NCBI GenBank assembly: GCA_028711215.1
Contig: JAQTSO010000005.1
Span: 1-64,000 of the forward strand
Direction of reading: 5' to 3'
Source: Endomicrobiaceae bacterium
GTDB lineage: Bacteria > Elusimicrobiota > Endomicrobiia > Endomicrobiales > Endomicrobiaceae
Length of the DNA: 64,000 nt
This document shows, piece by piece, positions 45,335 to 55,073 of this stretch (positions within the stretch are counted from its first letter, which is position 1; the number at the start of each line of letters is the position of its first letter). Both the position numbers and the translations under genes were made by a program. The notes beneath the pieces were generated by a model, which was given only the letters and a program-made list of their open reading frames with translations, was not told the origin of the DNA and searched no databases.

Positions 45335-45979
45335 ATGGCAAAAATAAATATTGCTAATATTATAGAGCATACGCTGTTATCACCGGTTGCAACTGTTGCT
45401 GATTTCAAAAAATTATGCGATGAAGCTGTTGCTAACAATTTTTATGCTGTATGTGTTCCGCCATTTATTGTGAAAAGTTGTAAAGATGCGCTTATACAGA
45501 CTGATGTTAAAATCTGCTCTGTTGTAGGATTTCCGTTAGGTTATAGTTTTCATTTAACTAAGGTGCTTGAAGCAAAACAATTAATAAATTTAGGAGCAGA
45601 TGAAGTGGATTGTGTCATTAATTTGTCTGCACTGAAATCAAAAGATTTCAGTTATATTGAAAATGAAATCAAACTTTTAAGAAAAGCAACTACAAAAAAA
45701 ACATTAAAAATAATTATAGAAACTGCATATTTATCAGAACACGAAAAAATTAAAATAACAAAACTGGTTTTAAAATCGGGGGCAGATTTTATAAAAACCT
45801 CAACAGGATTTGCCGGTAAAGGTGCCGATGTTGAAGATATAAAATTAATAAAATCAATAATCGGTAATAATATGAGAATTAAAGCTTCCGGGGGCATATC
45901 GGCATACGGACAGGCAGTAGCAATGATTAATGCCGGAGCAAGCAGAATAGGCACATCTAAAAGTTTAGAAATTATATAA
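45335..45979 (+). CDS. deoC: Deoxyribose-phosphate aldolase
   Basis: 214 residues, a TIM-barrel class I aldolase cleaving 2-deoxyribose 5-phosphate to acetaldehyde and glyceraldehyde 3-phosphate. The Schiff-base Lys lies in DFIKTSTGF and the second Lys in RIKASGGI; IEHTLLSP is at the N-terminus. AAGGA Shine-Dalgarno at 45321-45325. It opens the nucleoside-catabolism run that includes deoB and both nucleoside phosphorylases. Confidence 0.95.
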   Translation: MAKINIANIIEHTLLSPVATVADFKKLCDEAVANNFYAVCVPPFIVKSCKDALIQTDVKICSVVGFPLGYSFHLTKVLEAKQLINLGADEVDCVINLSALKSKDFSYIENEIKLLRKATTKKTLKIIIETAYLSEHEKIKITKLVLKSGADFIKTSTGFAGKGADVEDIKLIKSIIGNNMRIKASGGISAYGQAVAMINAGASRIGTSKSLEII

Positions 45980-46002
45980 TTAAAATATATGGGGGAAGTT
46001 TC

Positions 46003-46827
46003 ATGGAAATGGGAGATTTAAAAATTGTATCTGCATCTGTCAGAAAGGACATATTAAAGATGCTTGAACTTGCCGGTTCAGGTCATCCCGGAGGGAGTTT
46101 ATCATCTGTTGAATTACTTGTAGATTTATATTTCAAACATATGAAATTTGACCCTAAAAATCCAAAGGACAAAAACAGAGATTATTTTATACTCTCAAAA
46201 GGACATGCCTGTCCTGTTTTATACTCCGTTCTTGCTCAGTTGGAATGCATAAATGGCGATGAACTTTGCACGCTCAGACAGTCAGGAAGCAGATTACAAG
46301 GGCATCCTGCATCCGATAAAGGATTACCCGGGGTAGAGGTTTCAACCGGTTCTCTGGGATATGGTCTTTCTATAGGTGTCGGAATTGCAAAAGGAATGAA
46401 AACATTAAAACAAACAAACAGAGTTTACGTATTGATGGGTGACGGAGAACAACAGGAAGGAACCATTTGGGAAGCTGCAATGTCTGCATCCCATTTCAAA
46501 CTTGATAATTTATGTGCAATTGTTGACTGCAACGGATTACAAATAGACGGAACGGTTGATAAAGTTTTAAACATAAATCCGATAACAGATAAATATGAGT
46601 CTTTCGGCTGGAATGTCATATCAATAGACGGTCATGATTTGTCACAGATTGATAAAGCATACAGCGATGCAAAATTGCAGAAAGATAAACCTACCGTAAT
46701 AATAGCAAAAACCGTTAAGGGCAAAGGAGTATCTTTTATGGAAAATATTGCAGACTGGCACGGCAAAACTCCATCTAAGGAACAAATGTTAAAAGCAATA
46801 AGTGAAATAGACGCATCAATAAAATAA
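46003..46827 (+). CDS. Transketolase, N-terminal subunit
   Basis: 274 residues: the thiamine diphosphate-binding half of a split transketolase. Features: MLELAGSGHPGGSLSSVELL, ILSKGHACPVLYSVL, and the TPP/Mg motif GDGEQQEG...IVDCNG (residues about 147-175). A second ATG two codons in (46009) is an equally good start. The C-terminal subunit follows 22 bases later. Split transketolases are common in anaerobes and archaea. It links ribose 5-phosphate to glycolysis. Confidence 0.95.
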   Translation: MEMGDLKIVSASVRKDILKMLELAGSGHPGGSLSSVELLVDLYFKHMKFDPKNPKDKNRDYFILSKGHACPVLYSVLAQLECINGDELCTLRQSGSRLQGHPASDKGLPGVEVSTGSLGYGLSIGVGIAKGMKTLKQTNRVYVLMGDGEQQEGTIWEAAMSASHFKLDNLCAIVDCNGLQIDGTVDKVLNINPITDKYESFGWNVISIDGHDLSQIDKAYSDAKLQKDKPTVIIAKTVKGKGVSFMENIADWHGKTPSKEQMLKAISEIDASIK

Positions 46828-46849
46828 ATCAATAATATAGAGGAAAATC

Positions 46850-47800
46850 ATGGTTAAGGTTTACGGTAATAAAGCAACAAGATTTGGTTTTGGGGAAGCT
46901 CTTGTTGAACTTGGTAAAAAAGATGAAAAAATTTTTGTGTTAGGGGCAGATACTGCTTCATCAGTTGCAATCAACGGCTTTCAGGATGCTTTTCCTGACA
47001 GATTTGCAAATGTCGGAATAGCGGAATCCAATTTGATTGGTATTGCATCAGGACTTGCTTTAGCAGGTTTTATTCCGTTTGTTGCCACCTATGGAGTTTT
47101 TGCTTCCGGCAGACCATGGGAACAAATCAGAACAACCGTATGTTATTCAAATTTAAATGTTAAAATAGGCGGATCTCACTCAGGACTTATGGTTGGCCCT
47201 GACGGAGCAACTCACCAGGCATTAGAGGAAATTGCAATAATGAGATGTCTTCCTAAAATGACTGTGATATCTCCTTGTGATGTTATTGAAACAAAAAAAG
47301 CAACTATTGCCGGTGCTTATCATAAAGGTCCTGTTTACATCAGATATGGCAGAGAAAATATTCCGATTTTAACAGAAGAACAAACACCTTTTGAGATAGG
47401 TAAAGCCCAAGTTTTCAAACAAGGAAAAGATGTTTGCATAATGGCAACAGGAACGATGGTTTATGAAGCTCTTATGGCGTCCGAAATACTGGAAAAAGAA
47501 GGAATACAAGCAAAAGTTTTAAACATACATACAATTAAGCCGATAGATGAAAAAGCAATAATTGACTGTGCAAAAGAATGCGGAGCAATTGTTACTGCTG
47601 AAGAACATCAAATTTTCGGCGGTTTTGGTTCGGCAGTTGCCGAAGTTGTTGTCAGAAATATGCCGGTTCCGATGGAATTTGTCGGCATGAATGACTGTTT
47701 TGGAGAATCAGGAAAACCTGCAGATTTAATGATAAAGTACGGACTAAAAGATGTTAATATTGTTAAGGCAGTTAAAAAAGTTCTTTTAAGAAAATCATAA
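46850..47800 (+). CDS. Transketolase, C-terminal subunit
   Basis: 316 residues: the pyrimidine-binding and C-terminal domains. NVGIAESNLIGIASGLALAG carries the Glu that activates TPP, followed by GGSHSGLMVGPDGATHQALE and IRYGRENIP. The C-terminal domain ends MNDCFGESGKPADLMIKYGL, as in other transketolase C subunits and not in DXS. It works with the N subunit just upstream. Confidence 0.95.
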   Translation: MVKVYGNKATRFGFGEALVELGKKDEKIFVLGADTASSVAINGFQDAFPDRFANVGIAESNLIGIASGLALAGFIPFVATYGVFASGRPWEQIRTTVCYSNLNVKIGGSHSGLMVGPDGATHQALEEIAIMRCLPKMTVISPCDVIETKKATIAGAYHKGPVYIRYGRENIPILTEEQTPFEIGKAQVFKQGKDVCIMATGTMVYEALMASEILEKEGIQAKVLNIHTIKPIDEKAIIDCAKECGAIVTAEEHQIFGGFGSAVAEVVVRNMPVPMEFVGMNDCFGESGKPADLMIKYGLKDVNIVKAVKKVLLRKS

Positions 47801-47868
47801 TTATTGCATAGTCAAATAGATACAAGTGTATTCATATTGGCTAAAAACGACAGCTTTAAGGTGGAAAA

Positions 47869-49119
47869 ATGTCGGATACAAACAAGATAATATTAATAGT
47901 TTTAGACGGTTTGGGAGTCGGCGAACTTCCGGATGCTCAAAAATATAAAGATAAAGGTGCAAATACCCTTAAACATATTTTTGACAGTATGGATGAAGAT
48001 TTTACTTTAGATAATTTAGGCAAATTAGGATTATACAACATAGTAAAATCTCCTAACGGATATAAACCAAAAAAAATTGTAGGCAACTATGGTAAAATGG
48101 CAACATTGTCACCTGCAAAGGATACAACAGCAGGGCATTGGGAACTGGCAGGAATAATACTGGACAAACCGTTTCAAACCTATCCAAACGGATTTCCAAA
48201 AGACTTAATTGAAGAATTTGAAAAAAGAATAGGAACAAAAATATTAGGCAACTGTGTTGCTTCCGGCACTGAAATTATTCAAAGACTCGGGGATGAACAT
48301 TGTAAAACCGGTTATCCGATTGTTTACACGTCAGCGGATTCTGTTTTCCAGATAGCCGGTCATGAAGACCCTGCTTTTTTCGGATTTAAAAAACTTGAAG
48401 ATATTTGTAAAATCGCAAGAGAATTACTGCAAGGCGAACATTCTGTCGGGCGAGTTATTGCAAGACCTTTCATCTCAATAAACAACGAATATGTACGTAC
48501 ACCCAGAAGGTTTGACCTTTCACTGGTTCCGACTGAAATAACTGTACTGGATAAAATAAAAAATACAGGCGGGAACGTAATCGCCGTAGGTAAAATATCG
48601 GATATATTTGCAAAAAAAGGTATAACTTTAGAAAAACATACAAACGGCAATGTAATCGGAATCACAAACACAATAGAATATATTATTGAACCTAAAAAAA
48701 TAAAAGGACTGGCTCACGGACTTTCTGAAGAAACACCCGAAACAGACCCTTTTAAGAAAAATTTAATATTTACAAATTTAGTTGACTTTGATATGTTATG
48801 GGGTCACAGAAGAGACGTAAATCTTTATGCCCAAGGGCTTAAATTTTTCGACAGACAACTGCCAAGTATAATGGATGCAATGGCAGAAGACGATATACTG
48901 ATTATCACCGCCGACCACGGATGCGACCCGACTTATACAAAACACACAGACCATACAAGAGAATATGTTCCTTTACTTGTCTACGGAAAAAATTTAAAAC
49001 AGAATATTAATCTGGGAACAAGAAAAACCTTGGCGGACATTGCACAGACAATTGCCGATATTTTTGAATTAAGCCCGATGAAAAACGGTAAAAGTTTTAA
49101 GGATGAAATAGAATTATGA
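47869..49119 (+). CDS. deoB: Phosphopentomutase
   Basis: 416 residues of the alkaline phosphatase superfamily. It converts (deoxy)ribose 1-phosphate, the product of nucleoside phosphorolysis, to the 5-phosphate. Two-metal site motifs are VLDGLGVGELPDA, the phosphorylated Thr in AKDTTAGHWEL, and TADHGCDPTYT, with HTDHTREYVP. It overlaps the purine nucleoside phosphorylase gene by ATGA. Confidence 0.95.
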   Translation: MSDTNKIILIVLDGLGVGELPDAQKYKDKGANTLKHIFDSMDEDFTLDNLGKLGLYNIVKSPNGYKPKKIVGNYGKMATLSPAKDTTAGHWELAGIILDKPFQTYPNGFPKDLIEEFEKRIGTKILGNCVASGTEIIQRLGDEHCKTGYPIVYTSADSVFQIAGHEDPAFFGFKKLEDICKIARELLQGEHSVGRVIARPFISINNEYVRTPRRFDLSLVPTEITVLDKIKNTGGNVIAVGKISDIFAKKGITLEKHTNGNVIGITNTIEYIIEPKKIKGLAHGLSEETPETDPFKKNLIFTNLVDFDMLWGHRRDVNLYAQGLKFFDRQLPSIMDAMAEDDILIITADHGCDPTYTKHTDHTREYVPLLVYGKNLKQNINLGTRKTLADIAQTIADIFELSPMKNGKSFKDEIEL

Positions 49120-49946
49120 AAAATTCCGATATAATATCACAATTAAAAAAAACAAAATCATATATTCTTAAAAATATTAAAACAAAACCTAAAATAGCCA
49201 TTATTACAGGATCTGGTCTTTCCGATATTAAAGATTTAATAAAAAATCAAAAAATAATTGCATATTCAAAAATCCCATATTTTAAACAAACGACAATTGC
49301 CGGACATAAAGGGGAACTTGTTGTCGGAAAAATAGATAACACCGATGTGGTTTTATTAAACGGGAGATTTCATTATTATGAAGGTCATACCATGCAGGAT
49401 ATTACTTATCCTGTACGGCTATTGAAAGAATTAGGGATTAACACAATCATAATTACATGTGCTGTCGGAGCAATAAATAAAAAATATTCCGTAGGCGATA
49501 TTGTTGCAATAAAAGATCATATTAATTTTATGGTTGATAATCCGCTGATCGGTAAACATTTTAAGTGCTTCGGAGAGAGATTTCCCGATATAAGTAATGT
49601 TTACGATACAAATTTAATAAATAAAATAAAAAAAATAGCCAAATCTAATAAAATAAAATTACAAACCAGCGTTTACTTTGCGGTCAAAGGTCCGTCTTAC
49701 GAAACTGCTTCCGAAATATCTGTTTTCGGCAGTTTGGGCGCAGATGTGGTTGGAATGTCGTTAGTGCCTGAAGTTATTGTTGCAGGACAAATGAAAATGA
49801 AAGTTTTGGCGCTTGCTTATATTTCCAACAAAACAGGAAATACTTCAAAAAAATCAATAACACATGAGGAAGTATTGGCCGTCGGCAGAAAAACCGGTAT
49901 AAAAATGGCAAATTTAATAAAAAATATAATAAGGGAAATCAGGTGA
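49116..49946 (+). CDS. punA: Purine-nucleoside phosphorylase (trimeric, PunA-like)
   Basis: 276 residues. It phosphorolyses inosine/guanosine-type nucleosides to base and ribose 1-phosphate. AIITGSGLSD (phosphate loop), AGHKGELVVG, NGRFHYYEGHTM, CAVGAINKKYSVGDIV and the base-site block FAVKGPSYETASE are conserved. The late SLVPEVIVA and AYISNKTGN fit the low-molecular-mass trimeric class. It overlaps deoB (ATGA) and the pyrimidine phosphorylase (GTGA). Confidence 0.93.
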   Translation: MKNSDIISQLKKTKSYILKNIKTKPKIAIITGSGLSDIKDLIKNQKIIAYSKIPYFKQTTIAGHKGELVVGKIDNTDVVLLNGRFHYYEGHTMQDITYPVRLLKELGINTIIITCAVGAINKKYSVGDIVAIKDHINFMVDNPLIGKHFKCFGERFPDISNVYDTNLINKIKKIAKSNKIKLQTSVYFAVKGPSYETASEISVFGSLGADVVGMSLVPEVIVAGQMKMKVLALAYISNKTGNTSKKSITHEEVLAVGRKTGIKMANLIKNIIREIR

Positions 49947-51244
49947 GAGCATACGATATAATATTCAAAAAAAGAAATAATAAAAAATTAACACAAGAAG
50001 AAATATTATTTTTAATAAACGGATATAATAACAACAAAATTGCCGATTATCAAATGTCGGCTTTTTTAATGGCAGTATATTTTTCCGGCTTAGATGATGA
50101 AGAAACTTTTTATTTAACGGATGCAATGGCAAAGTCCGGAAAAATATTAAACTTAAAATCAATAGGAATAACTGCGGATAAACATTCTACCGGCGGTGTC
50201 GGAGACGGAACGTCATTGGTAATAGCTCCAATAGTAGCAAGTTGCGGTATTTACGTTCCTATGATGTCAGGAAGAGCTCTGGGGCATACAGGCGGGACTC
50301 TTGATAAACTTGAATCTATACCGGGATTTAATGTTAATTTAGACACTAAAGAATTTATTGATATACTGAAAAAGAATCAAGTTGCAATGATCGGGCAGAC
50401 AAAAGAAATTGCCCCGGTTGATAAAAAAATGTATGCATTAAGAGACGTTACCGCAACGGTAGAATCAATACCGTTGATTTGTGCAAGTATTATGTCAAAA
50501 AAAATAGCAGAAGGCGCAAAACATATAATTTTAGACGTAAAATTCGGCAACGGTGCTTTCATGGCAACATATGATGATGCAAAAGAACTTGCTTTAAAGA
50601 TGGTAACCATAGGAAAAATGTTTAAAAGAAAAATGACGGCCGTATTGTCAGACATGAATAATCCTTTAGGAAATGCCATCGGCAATTCTTTGGAACTTAT
50701 TCAATCAATAGAAGTGTTAAAAGGTAATCTAAAAAATGATTTTTATGACTTGTGTATAGAACTTTCATCTCTTATGATTTATTCTGCCGGAATATCAAAT
50801 AATAGAACAAATGCCAAAAAACTTGCCGCAAAACAAATAGATTCAGGTAAAGCTCTTAAAAAATTTAAACAAATAATTAAAGCGCAAAACGGTGATACGA
50901 AAGTAATTGATGACTATTCCTTACTCGGCAAACCAAAAAACACAATATCCATAAAATCGAAAAAAACCGGATATGTAAATTCAATAGATACAAGAAATCT
51001 GGGCATCGCATCATGTATGCTCGGAGCAGGAAGATTAAAAAAAGAAGACGTAATAGATTATACTGCCGGTATAACTATAAATAAAAAAACAGGCGATTTT
51101 GTCAAGTACGGAGAAACACTTGGACAACTTCATTTTAATAAATGCCGTCACTTGGCAGACATTAAAAAAATTATAAAATTATCGTATAATATTTCTGACT
51201 CAAAACCTGACAAAATAGATTTATTTAAAGATATAATAATTTAG
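49943..51244 (+). CDS. pdp: Pyrimidine-nucleoside (thymidine) phosphorylase
   Basis: 433 residues. It phosphorolyses uridine and thymidine. The helical domain has ILFLINGYNNNKIADYQMSAF, then the phosphate loop DKHSTGGVGDGTSLV and the signature SGRALGHTGGTLDKLESIPG. The C-terminal domain is full length. Whether it prefers thymidine only (DeoA) or both (Pdp) is not decidable by eye. GTG start overlapping punA. Confidence 0.93.
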   Translation: MRAYDIIFKKRNNKKLTQEEILFLINGYNNNKIADYQMSAFLMAVYFSGLDDEETFYLTDAMAKSGKILNLKSIGITADKHSTGGVGDGTSLVIAPIVASCGIYVPMMSGRALGHTGGTLDKLESIPGFNVNLDTKEFIDILKKNQVAMIGQTKEIAPVDKKMYALRDVTATVESIPLICASIMSKKIAEGAKHIILDVKFGNGAFMATYDDAKELALKMVTIGKMFKRKMTAVLSDMNNPLGNAIGNSLELIQSIEVLKGNLKNDFYDLCIELSSLMIYSAGISNNRTNAKKLAAKQIDSGKALKKFKQIIKAQNGDTKVIDDYSLLGKPKNTISIKSKKTGYVNSIDTRNLGIASCMLGAGRLKKEDVIDYTAGITINKKTGDFVKYGETLGQLHFNKCRHLADIKKIIKLSYNISDSKPDKIDLFKDIII

Positions 51245-51252
51245 GGGATTAA

Positions 51253-53265
51253 TTGCAACCAAATAAATGGATACTGCCAGAACTCAATAAAGAAGAAGAA
51301 TTAAAATTATCTCAAACCAACAATATAAATTCTGTTGTTGCAAAGATTTTGCTTTCCAGAGGATTTGATTCTCAAAAAGCTATAAGCGAATTTTTATTCC
51401 CCAAAAAAGAAGATTTATTTAACCCGTTTTTATTGGATGATTGTTATAAAGCTGTTCTAAGACTCAAAGAAGCAATTGAAAAACAAGACCCCATGCTTAT
51501 TTATGCGGACAGAGATGTTGACGGGATTACTTCTCTTGTAATTTTGTTCAACACAATAAAAACTTTGGGCGGAATTGTTGATTGGTATATTCCGTCAGAT
51601 GAGGGATACGGCATTTCAAAAACTGTTTTGGATAAATACCACAAAGCAGGAATTAAACTGGTTATAAGTGTTGACTGCGGAATATCTTCGGCAGATGAAG
51701 TTTCATATGCAAATACTCTTGGTATGCAGGTTATTATAACGGATCACCATGCACCGCCTGAAATTTTACCTGACGCATATGCAACAGTAAATCCTAAAAA
51801 ATTAAATTGCAATTATCCCTTCAAAGAATTGGCCGGTTGCGGAGTTTCTTTTAAAGTCTCTCAGGCACTGATGCAAACATACGGTAAAAATTTTGATAAA
51901 AATATTTTTATTATTTCATCAAAACAAATTGACGATAATTATAATGTTTTTATACTCAAAATATGTAACGATATTATAATTGAAGAAAAAGAATTATCTG
52001 CAACAAAAAACAATATTAAAATCTTATTTGATTACATAGGGAAATCTGCTGTTGTTACAAATCAAAATAATTCGTTGTTTGATGATTTTGATGATATTGA
52101 AAAGAAAATTATTTACATAGAAAACTCAAATGCAAATATATCCTTAAAAGAAGAAACTTTTTTATTGTTGTCGGAATACAGAAAAGAGGAATTATTACAA
52201 GACAGAAGAATGTCCGGATTTTATGATGACAATATTGATTTAGTATCTCTTGGTACAATTGCCGATATAGTCCCTTTGATAAGTGAAAATAGAATACTAG
52301 TAAAATACGGTTTGGATATTATTAATCAAAATCCGTCAAAAAGATACGGTTTGTTTTTCATTATAGATGAATATATTAAAAATACAAATAATATATCCGC
52401 AAAATCCATATCTTGGAACATAACGCCTGTACTAAATGCCGCAGGCAGAATGGCAAAAGCCGATACGTCCGCCAAATTGCTTTTGGCAGAAGATAAATAT
52501 AAAGCCGAAGATATTTTTATTGAGTTAAAAAAATTAAATAACGATAGAAAACAATTACAGATTGAGAATATTAAACATTTTGAAAAAATACTGCATCAAC
52601 AATGTGATATTGAGAAAGATAAAATTTTAGTAGTTCTGGCAGAAGGACTTGCACACGGTGTTACAGGAATTGTTGCATCTCAATTTGTCAAATCATATTC
52701 AAAACCGACTATTTTGCTAATTTCCGACGGACAATATGCTGTGGGTGCATGCAGGTCAATTGAAGGATTTGATATTGTTAGTGCTCTTGAAAAAACAAAA
52801 GATTTATTGGTTAAATATGGCGGACATTGCCAAGCTGCAGGATTTACGATAGAGATAAATAAAATAGATGAATTCAGAGAAAGATTAAAAGATATTTCAG
52901 AACATTTTATATCTACGGATATGGTAGCAAAAAAAATAAATATTGATTGTGAACTGAAAATAACTGATATAAATAAAAAAACATATACTGATTTAAATTT
53001 ATTAGAACCTTTTGGCAGTGCAAACACTGCTCCAATATTTTTAATGAAAAATGTAGAATTTACGGAAATTTCCAATATAGGACAAACAGGTGAACATTTA
53101 AAATTAAAAGTCTTACAGAACGGAACTTTTGTCAATGCATTATTTTGGCATGGAGTTAAATATGAGGATATGTTAAAATATAAAGGTAAATTTGATATTG
53201 TTTTTAATTTGGAAATGAACAGAGATAACTTACAATTATCAATCATTGATATAAATAATATATAG
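51253..53265 (+). CDS. recJ: Single-stranded-DNA-specific exonuclease RecJ
   Basis: 670 residues, 5'-3' ssDNA exonuclease of the DHH family, releasing 5'-dNMPs in repair and recombination. LIYADRDVDGITS (motif I, DRDVDG in place of the usual DYDVDG), SVDCGISS, ITDHHAPP (DHH) and LGTIADIVPL, then the DHHA1 segment with GGHCQAAGFTIE and a C-terminal OB domain. An Asn/Lys-rich insert (about 218-320) separates the motif III and IV regions. TTG start with an AGGGGAT ribosome site. It is embedded in the nucleoside-phosphorolysis operon. Confidence 0.93.
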   Translation: MQPNKWILPELNKEEELKLSQTNNINSVVAKILLSRGFDSQKAISEFLFPKKEDLFNPFLLDDCYKAVLRLKEAIEKQDPMLIYADRDVDGITSLVILFNTIKTLGGIVDWYIPSDEGYGISKTVLDKYHKAGIKLVISVDCGISSADEVSYANTLGMQVIITDHHAPPEILPDAYATVNPKKLNCNYPFKELAGCGVSFKVSQALMQTYGKNFDKNIFIISSKQIDDNYNVFILKICNDIIIEEKELSATKNNIKILFDYIGKSAVVTNQNNSLFDDFDDIEKKIIYIENSNANISLKEETFLLLSEYRKEELLQDRRMSGFYDDNIDLVSLGTIADIVPLISENRILVKYGLDIINQNPSKRYGLFFIIDEYIKNTNNISAKSISWNITPVLNAAGRMAKADTSAKLLLAEDKYKAEDIFIELKKLNNDRKQLQIENIKHFEKILHQQCDIEKDKILVVLAEGLAHGVTGIVASQFVKSYSKPTILLISDGQYAVGACRSIEGFDIVSALEKTKDLLVKYGGHCQAAGFTIEINKIDEFRERLKDISEHFISTDMVAKKINIDCELKITDINKKTYTDLNLLEPFGSANTAPIFLMKNVEFTEISNIGQTGEHLKLKVLQNGTFVNALFWHGVKYEDMLKYKGKFDIVFNLEMNRDNLQLSIIDINNI

Positions 53266-53278
53266 ACAGGGGGGGGAA

Positions 53279-54160
53279 ATGCAAAAAACAATTGAACCGG
53301 TAAAAATTGCAATTATTGGTGGTAGTGGCATCAGCGAAATAAGTGGGATTGAAAATGTTTCAGAAATAGAAATAGATACTCCTTTCGGAAAACCTTCGGC
53401 ACCTATTACTGTTGGAACTTTAGACGGTGTCAGGTGTGCTTTTTTACCAAGACACGGCAAAGGACATGTTATTTTGCCGAGCGAAATAAATGTCAGAGCA
53501 AATATTTATGCTCTTAAATTGATAGGTGTAGAACAAATTGTGGCATTAACGGCCGTTGGTTCTTTGCAGGACTCAATAAAGCCAAAAGATTTTGTAATAC
53601 CTGAACAAGTATTTGACAGAACTAAAAACAGAATAAATACATTTTTTGGAAACGGTGTAGTTGCACATGTTGGTTTTGCAGATCCTTTCTGTAATGAAGT
53701 CAGGGATATTATTCATAAAACAGTCTCTGAACTGGGCATAACCCATCATTTCAGCGATACAACGTATGTTTGTATCGACGGACCCCAATTTTCTACAAGA
53801 GCAGAATCAAAAGTAAACAGAGCAAACGGCTTTTCCATAGTCGGGATGACTGCCATACCTGAGTCAAAATTGGCAAGAGAAGCTGAAATATGTTATGCAA
53901 ATATTTCATTGGTTACCGATTATGACGTTTGGAAAATCGGGGAAGAAGTCGGTGTTGAAAAAGTTTTGGAAGTAATGGCTGCAAATATAAATACCTGTAA
54001 AAAACTAATTAAACAATTGATACCAAAATTAGCACAAAGACAAATAGCATGCCAGTGCAGTTCAGCTTTAAAATATGCTGTACAATCGGCACCGGAAACA
54101 ATAAAAAAAGCACCGTCATATCCGGCACTAAAATTATTTTTGGAGAAGTACTTTAAATAG
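53279..54160 (+). CDS. mtnP: S-methyl-5'-thioadenosine phosphorylase
   Basis: 293 residues of the trimeric nucleoside phosphorylase fold. AIIGGSGI, FLPRHGKGHVILPSEINVRA, CIDGPQFSTRAESK, then IVGMTAIPESKLAREAEICY, with the MTAP-type base-site SLVTDYDVWK (Asp rather than the Asn of PNP). It cleaves methylthioadenosine (or adenosine/deoxyadenosine) with phosphate. The ribosome site is a run of eight G's (53269-53276) three bases before the ATG. Confidence 0.93.
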   Translation: MQKTIEPVKIAIIGGSGISEISGIENVSEIEIDTPFGKPSAPITVGTLDGVRCAFLPRHGKGHVILPSEINVRANIYALKLIGVEQIVALTAVGSLQDSIKPKDFVIPEQVFDRTKNRINTFFGNGVVAHVGFADPFCNEVRDIIHKTVSELGITHHFSDTTYVCIDGPQFSTRAESKVNRANGFSIVGMTAIPESKLAREAEICYANISLVTDYDVWKIGEEVGVEKVLEVMAANINTCKKLIKQLIPKLAQRQIACQCSSALKYAVQSAPETIKKAPSYPALKLFLEKYFK

Positions 54161-54168
54161 AGGATATT

Positions 54169-55068
54169 ATGTCTGTTTTAATAGTCGGTTCCGTTGCTCT
54201 TGATACAATTGAAGCAGGCGGTAGAAAAGTAAAAGAAGCTTTAGGAGGTTCAGCTGTTTATGCTTCCGTTGCCTCTTCTTTTCTTACCAAAACAGCAGTC
54301 ATTTCTGTTGTCGGAAAAGATTTTCCAAAAAAACATATTGACGTATTAAAAAAACATAAAATAGATATATCGGAATTAAAAATTTCAGAAGGAAGAACTT
54401 TCAGATGGACAGGAAAATATTCTTGTGATTTTAATCAAGCCCATACATTAGATACACAATTAAATGTTTTTGAAAGATTTAAACCGATAGTGTGTGAAAA
54501 AAATAAAAATATTGACTATTTGCTTTTAGCGAACATTGACCCTGATATACAATTTGAGGTTTTAAAAAATATATGTAACGTAAAGATTGTTGCATTAGAT
54601 ACAATGAATTTATGGATAACAACAAAATTAAAAAAACTCAAAAAACTTTTAAAATTGGTTGATATACTGTTTATAAATGAAGATGAAGCAAAACAACTCA
54701 GCAATAGCAAAAATTTGCTCTTGTCGGTAAAAGCAATATCTAAAATGGGACCGAAAATTATTATTATCAAAAGAGGGGAATTTGGTGCAATGCTTTTCAA
54801 AACTAATGAACTCTTTTTCGTCCCTTCATATCCGTTGGAAAAAATCACAGATACAACAGGTGCCGGCGATACTTTTGCAGGAGCATTTGTTTCATACATT
54901 TCATACATTAAAAATATTGAAATAAAAACGCTAAAAAATGCAATGTTTTATGCTACTGTTATGGCTTCTTTTAATATTGAATCTTTTAGTGTTAGTAAAT
55001 TATCCAATTTAACAAAAAAAGAAATATCTTCCAGACTAAAAATGTTAAAAAAAATAACGGAGTTATAA
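54169..55068 (+). CDS. PfkB-family sugar/nucleoside kinase
   Basis: 299 residues, ribokinase fold. The N-terminal substrate region has LGGSAVYASVASSFL and VVGKDFP, and the C-terminal anion hole/base motif is DTTGAGDTFAGAFVSYI. It lacks clear fructose-, ribose- or adenosine-specific signatures; homologues next to mtnP often are annotated only as PfkB. A kinase for a nucleoside or methylthioribose-like sugar would fit the context but is inferred. Confidence 0.85.
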   Translation: MSVLIVGSVALDTIEAGGRKVKEALGGSAVYASVASSFLTKTAVISVVGKDFPKKHIDVLKKHKIDISELKISEGRTFRWTGKYSCDFNQAHTLDTQLNVFERFKPIVCEKNKNIDYLLLANIDPDIQFEVLKNICNVKIVALDTMNLWITTKLKKLKKLLKLVDILFINEDEAKQLSNSKNLLLSVKAISKMGPKIIIIKRGEFGAMLFKTNELFFVPSYPLEKITDTTGAGDTFAGAFVSYISYIKNIEIKTLKNAMFYATVMASFNIESFSVSKLSNLTKKEISSRLKMLKKITEL

Positions 55069-55073
55069 TATTT

